Shown here one piece after another: positions 56,952 to 64,000 of a stretch of 64,000 nucleotides of DNA. This DNA is from Geodermatophilus tzadiensis (GTDB taxonomy: Bacteria; Actinomycetota; Actinomycetes; Mycobacteriales; Geodermatophilaceae): positions 20,423-84,422 of the forward strand of contig NZ_PVTG01000022.1 of assembly GCF_003002915.1 (NCBI RefSeq), given 5' to 3'. Positions within the stretch are counted from its first letter, which is position 1; each line of letters starts with the position of its first letter. The notes under the pieces are model-generated. The model ran no database searches. It saw nothing but the letters and a program-made list of their open reading frames with translations, and was not told the DNA's origin. The translations under genes and the position numbers were made by a program.

Positions 56952-57104
56952 GTGTTCAAGAAGCTGGCCCTGGCTGCTGCCGCGGCAGGTGCCCTGGCGG
57001 CCCTGCGCCGGCGCTCGGGGAGCGCCGCCGGCAAGGGCGAGGCCGACCTCTGGCACGAGGCCACCAGCGGCCCGCAGGCCGTCAGCCGGCCCACCACCCG
57101 CTGA
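56952..57104 (+). CDS. DLW-39 family small protein
   Basis: 50 aa. The sequence VFKKLALAAAAAGALAALRRRSG has a short membrane or amphipathic helix, followed by the family mark EADLWHEATSG. DLW-39 proteins are tiny, conserved in actinobacteria and sit near gyrA and the tRNA genes; their function is unknown. GTG 56952 has GGAGGT 6-7 bases upstream. Confidence 0.85.
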   Translation: MFKKLALAAAAAGALAALRRRSGSAAGKGEADLWHEATSGPQAVSRPTTR

Positions 57105-57132
57105 CCCCGGCGCCCCGTCCCGGGGCGCCGCA

Positions 57133-57205
57133 GGGGACGTAGCTCAATTGGCAGAGCACCGCCTTTGCAAGGCGGGGGTTAGGGGTTCGATTCCCCTCGT
57201 CTCCA
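57133..57205 (+). tRNA. tRNA-Ala (anticodon TGC)
   Basis: 73 nt. Acceptor GGGGACG pairs with CGTCTCC (one G-T); D arm AGCTCAATTGGCAGAGC; anticodon loop TTTGCAA with TGC at 57166-57168; T arm AGGGGTTCGATTCCCCT. No CCA is encoded. Ile(GAT) and Ala(TGC) near gyrA are typical of actinobacteria. Confidence 0.98.
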
Positions 57206-57229
57206 CCCTCCGGCTCCGGACCGGCCCGG

Positions 57230-59524
57230 TCAGGCCGGCAGTGGCGTCGCCTGACCCGCACGGGCCCGCAGCCAGCCGATGAGCTCGGCGGGCGGCAGCG
57301 GCCGGCTCAGGTGGTACCCCTGGACCTGGTCGCAGCCGAGGTCGGCCAGCGCGTCCACGGTGGCCTGGTCCTCCGCGCCCTCGGCGACCAGCCGCAGCCC
57401 CAGCGCGTGGGACAGCTGCAGCGTCGAGGTCACGATCGCCTGGTTGCGGGGGCTCTCGACCATGGTGCCGACGAACGCCCGGTCCAGCTTGAGCTCGGTG
57501 ACCGGGAGCTCGGCGAGGTAGGCCAGGCTGGAGTAGCCGGTGCCATAGTCGTCGATGGCGATGCCCACCCCGGCGTCCCGGAGCCGCCGCAGCACGGCCA
57601 CCGCGCGCTCCCGGTCCTCCATGAGCAGGCTCTCGGTGACCTCCAGGACCAGCGACGACGCCGGCAGCCGGTGCACCCGCAGCCGGGCGACGACCTCGTC
57701 GGGGAAACGCTCGTCGACCAGGTCCGACGGACTGACGTTGACCGCCACCTCCAGCGGGTGGCCGCCGTCGGCCCACGCCCGGGTCTGCGCCAGCGCCAGG
57801 TCCAGCACGGCGACGGTCAGCTCGCCCATCAGCCCGGAGGACTGCGCGACGTCGATGAAGGCGTCGGGGTAGAGCAGCCCGCGCTGCGGGTGCTGCCAGC
57901 GCACCAGCGCCTCCACGCCCGCCACCGCGTCGCCGCCCAGGGTCAGCTTGGGCTGGTAGTGCAGCACCAGCTCGTCCCGGCCGAACGCGGCGCGCAGCTG
58001 CTCGGCCAGCTCGAGGCGGTGCCGGCCCTGGCCGTCGCGCGCCTCGTCGTAGACCGCGACGCCGGTCCGGTGCCGCTTGGCGGTGTACATCGCGAGGTCG
58101 GCCAGCTGCAGCAGCTCCTCGGCGGAGCCGGCCTGGGCGGGGCCGACCGCGATGCCGAGGCTGGCGTCCACGGTGAGGTCCATCGCGCCGGCGGGGAACG
58201 GCTCCCGCAGCCGGCTGCGCAGCCGCTCGGCGAGGGCGAGCGCGCCGTCGGCACCGGTGTCCCGGGCGACGACGACGAACTCGTCGCCGCCCAGCCGCGC
58301 CAGCACGTCGGTCTCGCGCAGGTCGGCGGCCAGCCGCGGCCCCACCTGGCGCAGCAGCGCGTCCCCGGCGGCGTGCCCGAGCGCGTCGTTGATCTCCTTG
58401 AACCGGTCGAGGTCCACCAGCAGCACGGCCACCTCGGTGCCGGCGGCCAGCTCGTCGTCCAGGTGCGCCAGCGCCTCGTAGACGCCGCGCCGGTTGACCA
58501 GCCCGGTGAGCTCGTCGGTGCGGGCCTGGCGGCGGCTGTCGGCCAGTGCACTGACGTCGCGGACGGTGAGGGCGGTGCGGGCCAGCGCGGCCAGGACGGC
58601 GCCGAGGGCCAGCCAGCCGGCCAGCGGCTCGCCGCTGTCGAGGTAGCCGTGCAGCAGCAGCGCCAGGGCGCCGAGCGCGCACGCCCCGGGCAGCAGCAGC
58701 GCCACCGCGCCGTGGGGGCGCCGGGTGGGCTCCTCGGCGGGGGGCCGGGTGGCCGCGGCGCCGAAGCAGGCGAAGGCCAGCGCCCAGCCGAGGTCCACCG
58801 GGCCGCCGTCGACGTAGGTGTCCGCGGCGAGCTGGAAGGCGTAGACGGTGTCGACGACGGCGAACAGGCCGACGCCGCCGGACAGCCACCACCAGGCCGC
58901 GCCCGCCCCGCGGCCGGTGACCGCGATGCCGCCGGCGACCAGGGTGAGCAGCGCGAGGTCGGCCACCGGGTAGGCGAGGCTCACCAGCACCACGGCGACG
59001 TCGCCGTCGGCGTGACGGACCGCGGCACCCAGCGCGAACGCGGCCCCCACGGCGGCCACGGTGAGCCCGACGACGAGCCCGTCGAGCCAGGTGCTGGCGG
59101 TCAGCCGGGACAGCCGGCTGCGCAGCATCCACACCAGCGCGGTGTAGGCGAACGGGTAGAACAGCACCCAGCCGAGGTCCTGCCAGGCCGGGTAGGGGAC
59201 GACCGCCAGCTGCTGGTAGTGCAGGAGGTAGGCGAGGTTGCCGCCCTCGAAGGCGCACATGCCGAGCGCGAAGGCCGTCCAGGCCCGGCGGTCGGTCGGG
59301 GACCCGAGGGCCCGGCAGGACACGACGCCGATGACGGCGACCAGGAACACGTGCTGGCACCAGCCGTCGAGCAGGGTCGAGATGCCCGTCGACGAGCGCA
59401 CGCCCGGCAGCAGGGACACCAGGTAGGGGACGCCGGCGAGGACGGCGACCACCTGCAGCGCACGGCACAGCGCCGTGAGGGGGACCCGGGCCGGGGTCGG
59501 GGAGGTGGTCTCGGAGTGGTGCAC
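57230..59524 (-). CDS. Membrane-bound GGDEF-EAL cyclic-di-GMP enzyme
   Basis: 764 aa. About nine membrane helices (20-320) precede a GGDEF domain (GGDEF 412-416, with the inhibitory I-site RETD at 403-406, 5 residues before) and an EAL domain (EAL 538-540, Asn 596, Glu 628, Asp-Asp 658-659, Lys 679, Glu 715, Gln 735). All residues for diguanylate cyclase and phosphodiesterase activity are present, so the protein may switch between making and degrading c-di-GMP. GTG 59524 is my choice, with moderate certainty. The gene is not part of the usual origin cluster. Confidence 0.92.
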   Translation of the reverse strand: MHHSETTSPTPARVPLTALCRALQVVAVLAGVPYLVSLLPGVRSSTGISTLLDGWCQHVFLVAVIGVVSCRALGSPTDRRAWTAFALGMCAFEGGNLAYLLHYQQLAVVPYPAWQDLGWVLFYPFAYTALVWMLRSRLSRLTASTWLDGLVVGLTVAAVGAAFALGAAVRHADGDVAVVLVSLAYPVADLALLTLVAGGIAVTGRGAGAAWWWLSGGVGLFAVVDTVYAFQLAADTYVDGGPVDLGWALAFACFGAAATRPPAEEPTRRPHGAVALLLPGACALGALALLLHGYLDSGEPLAGWLALGAVLAALARTALTVRDVSALADSRRQARTDELTGLVNRRGVYEALAHLDDELAAGTEVAVLLVDLDRFKEINDALGHAAGDALLRQVGPRLAADLRETDVLARLGGDEFVVVARDTGADGALALAERLRSRLREPFPAGAMDLTVDASLGIAVGPAQAGSAEELLQLADLAMYTAKRHRTGVAVYDEARDGQGRHRLELAEQLRAAFGRDELVLHYQPKLTLGGDAVAGVEALVRWQHPQRGLLYPDAFIDVAQSSGLMGELTVAVLDLALAQTRAWADGGHPLEVAVNVSPSDLVDERFPDEVVARLRVHRLPASSLVLEVTESLLMEDRERAVAVLRRLRDAGVGIAIDDYGTGYSSLAYLAELPVTELKLDRAFVGTMVESPRNQAIVTSTLQLSHALGLRLVAEGAEDQATVDALADLGCDQVQGYHLSRPLPPAELIGWLRARAGQATPLPA

Positions 59525-59658
59525 GGGACGTCCATCGGCGTCCCCACCGGCCCCCTCGAGCCGGCCGGGCGCGGCTCCACCCCTCCGGGGGGCAACGGCC
59601 GGTGGCGGCCGCCCCGTCCCGCGGGACCGTCCGGCGGGAGGGTGGGAGAGTGGGCGCC

Positions 59659-60192
59659 GTGACTGAAGCGACCCCCGCACGCCGTGCCGTGCTGCACACC
59701 AACCACGGCGACATCACCGTCGACCTGTTCCCCGACCACGCGCCCAAGACGGTCGCCAACTTCGCGGACCTGGCCGAGGGACGCCGTGAGTGGACCCACC
59801 CGCGCACGCGCGAGAAGACCACCGACCGCCTCTACGACGGCACCGTCTTCCACCGGATCATCGACGGCTTCATGATCCAGGGCGGCGACCCGCTCGGGCA
59901 GGGCATCGGTGGGCCCGGCTACCAGTTCGGCGACGAGATCCACCCTGAGCTGGCCTTCACCCGGCCCTACCTGCTCGCGATGGCCAACGCCGGCCCGGGC
60001 ACCAACGGCTCGCAGTTCTTCATCACGGTCGCCCCCACGCCGTGGCTGACCGGCAAGCACACGATCTTCGGCGAGGTCGCCGACCAGGCCAGCCGTGAGG
60101 TCGTCGACCGGCTCGGCAAGGTGCGCACCGCCCGGGGCGACCGGCCGGTGGAGGACGTCGTCCTGCAGTCGGTCGAGGTGCAGCGCAGCTGA
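59659..60192 (+). CDS. ppiA: Peptidyl-prolyl cis-trans isomerase (cyclophilin)
   Basis: 177 aa. The cyclophilin core runs VLHTNHGDITVDLFPDHAPKTVANFADLA...LYDGTVFHRIIDGFMIQGGDPLGQGIGGPGYQFGDE...LLAMANAGPGTNGSQFFITVAPTPWLTGKHTIFGEV, including the catalytic Arg in FHRII. It is cytoplasmic, as no signal is seen. GTG 59659 has GGGAGAG upstream. The gene occupies the ppiA position of the mycobacterial origin region and is followed by the rhomboid gene. Confidence 0.95.
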   Translation: MTEATPARRAVLHTNHGDITVDLFPDHAPKTVANFADLAEGRREWTHPRTREKTTDRLYDGTVFHRIIDGFMIQGGDPLGQGIGGPGYQFGDEIHPELAFTRPYLLAMANAGPGTNGSQFFITVAPTPWLTGKHTIFGEVADQASREVVDRLGKVRTARGDRPVEDVVLQSVEVQRS

Positions 60193-60236
60193 CCACCTCG
60201 CCGTCCGACGGGGGCACCGGCGACGTCCCGGCGCCG

Positions 60237-61091
60237 GTGCCCCCGCCGGCCACCTGCTACCGCCACCCGGACCGGCCGACCGGCATCCGCTGCACCCGCT
60301 GCGACCGGCCGATCTGCCCCGAGTGCATGATCCCGGCCTCGGTCGGCTTCCAGTGCCCCGACGACGTCCGTGCGGGCACCGCCGGCGTCCGCACGGCCCG
60401 CCCGGTGCCGCGCTGGACCGCCGCCCGCCGCCGGTTCGGCCCCGTCACCGCCACCCTGGTCGCGGTCAACGTCGCCGTCTTCGTCGTCACGGCCGTCTCG
60501 GCGGTCTCGGTGGGCAACCCGCCGCTGGACAACTGGCGCTCCCCGGTGTTCGCCGAGTTCTCCCAGATCCCGGTCCAGGTCCTCCTCGGCGAGGACTGGC
60601 GGCTGCTCACCGGGGCGTTCCTGCACATCGGGATCACCCACCTGCTGCTGAACATGCTCAGCCTGCTGGTGTTCGGTCCCGAGCTGGAGCGCCGTCTGGG
60701 ATGGGCGCGCTACCTCGCGGTCTACCTGATCTCCGCCCTCGGCGGCGCGGTGGCCATCCAGCTGTTCGGCGAGCCCGGGCGGGCCGTCGCGGGCGCCTCC
60801 GCGGCCCTGTACGGCCTGCTGGGCGCCCTGGGCGTGCTCATGGTGGCCGCCCGGCAGGACCTGCGCGGGCTGCTCACCCTGCTGGCGATCAACGTGGTCA
60901 TCAGCTTCCTGCCCGGCGTCTCGCTGCTCGGCCACCTCGGCGGGCTGGTCGCCGGCGTCCTGGCCACGAGCGTGCTGGTGCTCACCCGGCGCCGCGACTG
61001 GGGGCAGGTGGCGGGCCTGGTGGCGCTGGCCGCCGTCCTGCTCGTCCTGGCCCTCGCCGTCCCGACCCCGGTGGCGGTCCTGGGGCTGTAG
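60237..61091 (+). CDS. Rhomboid family intramembrane serine protease
   Basis: 284 aa. An N-terminal zinc-finger-like segment CYRHPDRPTGIRCTRCDRPICPECM (residues 7-31; B-box/AN1-like) is followed by six or more membrane helices. The catalytic Ser is in GASAALYGLLG and His in LGHLGGLVAG; HIGITHLLLNMLSLLVFG is the helix-2 motif. It cleaves membrane proteins. GTG 60237 is assumed; codons upstream stay open to a CTG (60189) that overlaps the ppiA stop, so translation might begin earlier. Confidence 0.92.
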   Translation: MPPPATCYRHPDRPTGIRCTRCDRPICPECMIPASVGFQCPDDVRAGTAGVRTARPVPRWTAARRRFGPVTATLVAVNVAVFVVTAVSAVSVGNPPLDNWRSPVFAEFSQIPVQVLLGEDWRLLTGAFLHIGITHLLLNMLSLLVFGPELERRLGWARYLAVYLISALGGAVAIQLFGEPGRAVAGASAALYGLLGALGVLMVAARQDLRGLLTLLAINVVISFLPGVSLLGHLGGLVAGVLATSVLVLTRRRDWGQVAGLVALAAVLLVLALAVPTPVAVLGL

Positions 61092-61094
61092 CGG

Positions 61095-61502
61095 TCAGCC
61101 CGGGCGCAGCTCCTCCAGCGCCCGGGCGACGGCGGCCGGGTCGGTGCCGAGGTCGCGGCGGCCCAGCAGGACCAGCGTGCCGTCGTCGTCCGGGCCGCCG
61201 GCCGTGTCGAGCTCGAGCAGCCGCGAGCGCACGCCGAGCCGCCGCGTCGCGCGCAGCCGCACCCGCAGGACCGGCCACGGCAGCCGGGTGCGGCCGCCGA
61301 GCGTGCGCACCTCCACCCCGGCCGTGTCGGCCGACAGCCGCGGCCGGAGGAGCACGTCCCGCGCGGCCAGCGCGAGCAGCAGCACCGCGGCCCCGCCGAC
61401 CAGCACCCGGCCGACCGCGTCCAGGCCCAGGGCGGCCAGCGCGAGCAGGACCCCGCCGAGCGCCAGGGTGACCGTCTCCGCCGTCCGCGCCCGCCACTGC
61501 AC
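61095..61502 (-). CDS. PH domain-containing membrane protein
   Basis: 135 aa. Two hydrophobic helices (about 10-48: TVTLALGGVLLALAALGL, VLVGGAAVLLLALAARDVLL) precede a small PH-like domain (RLSADTAGVEVRTLGGRTRLPWPVLRVRLRATRRLG...LLELDTAGG). It occupies the place of the Rv0010c-type protein between ppiA/rhomboid and crgA. The function is unknown. GTG 61502 has no clear ribosome-binding site. It converges with the rhomboid gene, with 3 bases between stops. Confidence 0.85.
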   Translation of the reverse strand: MQWRARTAETVTLALGGVLLALAALGLDAVGRVLVGGAAVLLLALAARDVLLRPRLSADTAGVEVRTLGGRTRLPWPVLRVRLRATRRLGVRSRLLELDTAGGPDDDGTLVLLGRRDLGTDPAAVARALEELRPG

Positions 61503-62051
61503 GTCCCCAGCCTGCCAAACGGGCGGTGCCGCTGCGGATGGCTCCGTCCACAGGCCGCCGGGCCTGGGGACAGCGGGTCATCGACCGGGAAGTGCCCAGC
61601 TCGGCCCGCGTGTCGACCGCTCTGGCGCATTGCTCCGGTAGCGCTCAGTGACCGGATGCGGCAGGCTGTCTTGTCGACACATCCACAGCTGGGTACACAG
61701 CTGGGGACAAAGCACAGACCTGTAGTTACGCGGCCGTCGTCGTCGTCACACGCGCCCCACGGCCGACATCGACGCAGGTCAGCGCGGTGGAGTCGAACAC
61801 CCGTTCTCCACACGCGGTGGACAACCCTGGGGGCGGAGCGCCATGTCGACCTGTGGACGCCTCGACCCCCTGTGCACAGTGATCCCCACCCCCGGGGACG
61901 GTGCGGTGCGCGGCCTGGTGTAGACCCCCCCGGAACGCGCCGAGGCCCCCGTCCCCAGGGGGACGAGGGCCAGGTGACGTGCTGGAACGGCCCCTCTGCA
62001 GGGGCCCGCCCCGAGCGGAGCGAGGGGTGGGGAGCAGAGGGGTCCTTCCAC
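61503..62051. promoter_or_regulatory. Intergenic region with a cluster of DnaA-box-like motifs
   Basis: No convincing gene lies in these 549 bases. Sequences related to TTGTCCACA are frequent: GTCCACAGG near 61546, TTGTCGACA near 61673, ATCCACAG near 61681, GGTGGACAA at 61816-61824 (TTGTCCACC on the minus strand, one mismatch), CTGTGGACG near 61851 and CTGTGCACA near 61871. A 12-base unit CACAGCTGGG(T/G)A occurs twice around 61685-61708. The right end holds nested-hairpin copy D. I see no clear promoter for the PH gene other than CAGGCT close to its start. Confidence 0.4.
61989..62051 (-). repeat. Nested-hairpin repeat, copy D (after crgA, inverted)
   Basis: On the minus strand it begins right after the crgA stop (GTGGAAGGACC). 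The outer stem GCAGAGGGG (62034-62042 read on plus) pairs with CCCCTCTGC (61991-61999) and the core has CGAGCGGAGCGAGGGG. It is the fourth copy of the family seen after trxB, dnaN and gyrB. Confidence 0.75.
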
Positions 62052-62324
62052 TTACCGCCAGCGCATCGACATGACCAGCCCGAGCACCATGGCGCCGAAG
62101 CCGATGGCGAAGTTCCAGGCGCCGAGCGAGACCATGAACGGGATCTGGTCGCCGGCCACGTAGTAGACGACGATCCACAGCAGGCCGAGCACCATGAGCG
62201 TGACCATCAGCGGCGCGTACCAGCGCGGGCTGGGCTGCACGGCGCGGGCACGCGCGGCCTGCGGCTGCAGCACGCCCGCCGGCGGCGTGTAGACCGACTT
62301 CTTGCGCACCTTGGACTTGGGCAC
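62052..62324 (-). CDS. crgA: Cell-division protein CrgA
   Basis: 90 aa. A basic N-terminus (PKSKVRKKSVYTPPAG) and two membrane helices (about 38-60 and 68-86; APLMVTLMVLGLLWIVVYYVAG, AWNFAIGFGAMVLGLVMSM) match CrgA, which links FtsZ, FtsQ, FtsI and PBPs at the divisome. GTG 62324 has AGGAG about 9 bases upstream. It diverges from the DUF881 gene with 133 bases between. Confidence 0.94.
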   Translation of the reverse strand: MPKSKVRKKSVYTPPAGVLQPQAARARAVQPSPRWYAPLMVTLMVLGLLWIVVYYVAGDQIPFMVSLGAWNFAIGFGAMVLGLVMSMRWR

Positions 62325-62457
62325 GGCTCTCGACTCCTGCTCGCCGGGGCACCGGTCCGTCGCGACCGGCACGTGTCCCCGCCAGCCTAAGCTGCGGGGG
62401 GACGGCGACGGCTCAGCCGACGGCCCGACTCCTCCCTCCCGTGTCCCAGGAGACCCC

Positions 62458-63237
62458 GTGACGCCTCTCGTGCCCCGCCCGGTCGCGGCGCGGGCCGGCC
62501 GCGCGGCGGACCGTGCGGCCTGGGGTGCGCTGGTGCCCGTGGTGGCGCTCGCGGCCGGGCTGCTGTTCGCCACCTCGGGCCAGACCGCCCAGGGCAGCGA
62601 CCTGCGCGCCGGGGACGTCACCGAGCTGTCGACCCTCATCGACCAGCGCAGCGAGCTCATCGCCGCCCAGCAGGAGCAGCTGGAGCAGCTGCAGGCGCAG
62701 ACCGAGGCGCTCACCGACCAGGCGGCCTCGCGGGACGGTGCGGTCGCCGCCGCACGGGCCGAGGGGGACGGCGGGGAGCTCTCGGCCGGGCTGGTGGCGC
62801 TCACCGGCCCGGGGGTGGAGATCACCCTGGACGACGCCCCGCGCCGCCCCGACGGCAGCCTGCCCGCCGGCGCCCGCCCCGACGACGTGGTCATCCACCA
62901 GTCCGACGTGCAGGCCGTGGTCAACGCGGTGTGGGCGGCCGGTGCCGACGGCGTGGCCGTCATGGGGGAGCGCCTGGTGGCCACCAGCGCCGTCCGCTGC
63001 GTGGGCAACGTGCTGCTGCTGCACGGGCGCACGTGGTCCCCGCCGTTCGTGGTCACCGCGATCGGCGACCCCGCGGCCATCCGCACCCAGCTGTCCTCCT
63101 CACCGCAGGTGCAGCTGTTCCTCCAGGCCGTCGACGACTACGGCCTGGGCTTCGCCGTCCGCGAGCAGGCCGCCGTGGCCCTGCCCGCGTACGGCGAGCA
63201 GCCGACCATGGCGCACGCCACCCCCGCCGGGGGCTGA
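62458..63237 (+). CDS. DUF881 family protein
   Basis: 259 aa. One membrane helix (about 23-42) is followed by a coiled coil (TLIDQRSELIAAQQEQLEQLQAQTEALTDQAA) and the DUF881 domain (GLVALTGPGVEITLDDAPRR; DDVVIHQSDVQAVVNAVWAAGADGVAVMGERLVATSAVRCVGNVLLLHGRTWSPPFVVTAIG). The family is surface-exposed, of unknown function, and lies next to crgA in actinobacteria. GTG 62458 follows AGGAGA by 6 bases. Confidence 0.9.
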   Translation: MTPLVPRPVAARAGRAADRAAWGALVPVVALAAGLLFATSGQTAQGSDLRAGDVTELSTLIDQRSELIAAQQEQLEQLQAQTEALTDQAASRDGAVAAARAEGDGGELSAGLVALTGPGVEITLDDAPRRPDGSLPAGARPDDVVIHQSDVQAVVNAVWAAGADGVAVMGERLVATSAVRCVGNVLLLHGRTWSPPFVVTAIGDPAAIRTQLSSSPQVQLFLQAVDDYGLGFAVREQAAVALPAYGEQPTMAHATPAGG

Positions 63238-63261
63238 CCGGGCGCGGTGTACACAGGGGGT

Positions 63262-63909
63262 GTGCGCCGTCCGGTCCTCGTCGTCGACAACTTCGACAGC
63301 TTCGTCTACAACCTGGTCCAGTACCTCGGCCAGCTGGGCGTGGAGTGCGTCGTCCGGCGCAACGACGCCGTGGGCGTCGACGAGCTCGCCGACCTCGACG
63401 TGGCCGGGGTGCTGCTCTCCCCCGGCCCCGGCACGCCCGCCGGCGCCGGTGTGACCGTGCCCATGGTGCGCGCGGCCGCCGAGGCCGGGACGCCGGTGCT
63501 GGGCGTGTGCCTGGGCCACCAGGCCATCGCCGCGGCCTTCGGCGCGGAGGTGGTGCGGGCGCCGGAGCTGTTGCACGGCAAGACCAGCCAGGTGGTGCAC
63601 GACGGCACCGGCGTGCTGGCCGGCCTGCCCTCCCCGTTCACCGCCACCCGCTACCACTCGCTGGCCGTCGACCGCGGCACCGTGCCCGCCGAGCTCGAGG
63701 TCACCGGCACGACGCCGTCGGGGATCGTCATGGCCCTGCGACACCGGGAGCTGCCGATCGAGGGCGTGCAGTTCCATCCCGAGTCGGTGCTCACCGAGGG
63801 GGGCCACCGGATGCTGGCCACCTGGCTGGCCTCCTGCGGCCTGGCGCCCGACCCGGACGTCGTCGAGGCCGCCGCCGCGGGCGCGCGCCGGCTGTCGGCC
63901 GCCGTCTAG
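63262..63909 (+). CDS. pabA: Glutamine amidotransferase, TrpG/PabA type
   Basis: 215 aa of class I glutamine amidotransferase. VLVVDNFDSFVYNLVQYL, SPGPGTPAGAG, catalytic Cys in LGVCLGHQAI, and His-Glu in GVQFHPESVLTEGG. It supplies ammonia for 4-amino-4-deoxychorismate (folate) or anthranilate (tryptophan). GTG 63262 is chosen because TACACA at 63250-63255 lies 6 bases upstream and there is no ribosome-binding site; GTG 63247 would add five residues. In mycobacteria the same position is called trpG. Confidence 0.9.
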   Translation: MRRPVLVVDNFDSFVYNLVQYLGQLGVECVVRRNDAVGVDELADLDVAGVLLSPGPGTPAGAGVTVPMVRAAAEAGTPVLGVCLGHQAIAAAFGAEVVRAPELLHGKTSQVVHDGTGVLAGLPSPFTATRYHSLAVDRGTVPAELEVTGTTPSGIVMALRHRELPIEGVQFHPESVLTEGGHRMLATWLASCGLAPDPDVVEAAAAGARRLSAAV

Positions 63910-63923
63910 ACGAGTAAGTCCTA

Positions 63924-63940
63924 TCGACCCGAAGGGTCGA
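63924..63940 (+). terminator. Small hairpin after the amidotransferase
   Basis: TCGACCC-GAA-GGGTCGA, a 7-bp stem with a 3-base loop, 14 bases after the pabA stop. It may be a weak terminator or part of a longer element whose continuation lies beyond the window. Confidence 0.4.
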
Positions 63941-63982
63941 AGGGCGCTGTAGACGCGGACGGAGGGTGTTCAGGCTCGGGTT

Positions 63983-64000
63983 GTGACGACCGACCTCAAC
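63983..64000 (+). CDS. Possible start of the next gene, cut by the window edge
   Basis: GTG ACG ACC GAC CTC AAC (MTTDLN) remains open to the last base, with no clear ribosome-binding site before it. Six codons are not enough to name it. In mycobacteria pknB follows on the opposite strand. Confidence 0.25.

Noticed and set aside
61503..62051. Frames on both strands between the PH gene and crgA as genes
   Set aside because: They lack ribosome-binding sites and codon bias; their products look like random translation, and the DNA is better explained by DnaA-box-like motifs and a repeat.

Overview
The window is about 74% GC, has dense coding on both strands with many GTG starts, and carries the chromosome-origin neighbourhood of a high-GC actinobacterium. 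Gene content and order (pcnA-nudix-DUF6049-murJ-trxB-trxA-cwlM, parB-parA-rsmG-jag-yidC-yidD-rnpA-rpmH-dnaA-dnaN-gnd-recF-dciA-gyrB-gyrA-DUF3566-tRNA-Ile-tRNA-Ala, ppiA-crgA-DUF881-pabA) match the origin region known from Mycobacterium and relatives. A Geodermatophilaceae-type organism (Blastococcus, Geodermatophilus or Modestobacter) is my inference from GC content and protein style; I could not search a database.

Layout. 1-352: 3' end of a fatty acid desaturase. 509-6537 (minus): rpsF-ssb-rpsR-rplI and dnaB, the last interrupted by two inteins. 6707-17058: endonuclease IV, a GT87-type membrane glycosyltransferase, a class A penicillin-binding protein, DUF5318, a PadR regulator with a clear operator, inositol-phosphate synthase, a lipoprotein, YqgE and an MFS transporter. 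17096-32257: a metalloprotease, a VOC protein, the CCA enzyme, the cell-wall block (Nudix, DUF6049, MurJ, a separate pseudokinase), thioredoxin reductase and thioredoxin, CwlM, an aminotransferase and a Ddl-type ligase. 32318-38208 (minus): parB-parA-rsmG-jag-yidC-yidD-rnpA-rpmH. 38809-43666: dnaA, a DMT transporter, the putative oriC (41624-42502) and dnaN. 43847-56622: gnd, recF, dciA, a three-gene insertion (hypothetical, ABC exporter, SDR), gyrB, gyrA, DUF3566. 56767-64000: tRNA-Ile(GAT), DLW-39, tRNA-Ala(TGC), a GGDEF-EAL membrane protein, ppiA, a rhomboid protease, a PH-like protein, crgA, DUF881 and a glutamine amidotransferase.

The genes cover initiation and loading (DnaA, DciA, DnaB, SSB, DnaN), topology (gyrase), repair (RecF, Nfo), segregation (ParA, ParB and four parS sites), cell-wall synthesis and division (PBP, MurJ, pseudokinase, CwlM, Ddl, CrgA), membrane insertion (YidC, YidD, Jag), RNA processing (RnpA, CCA enzyme, RsmG) and redox (TrxB, TrxA).

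Main points of interest: a dnaB gene that is about 64% intein, one intein having the W-C-T signature of class 3; two families of dispersed intergenic repeats (an odd palindrome plus tandem 20-mers, and a nested double hairpin placed directly after stop codons); a transporter gene between dnaA and oriC; a pseudokinase encoded separately from MurJ; several DnaA-box-like clusters outside the classical origin; and a recurring leaderless-promoter architecture.
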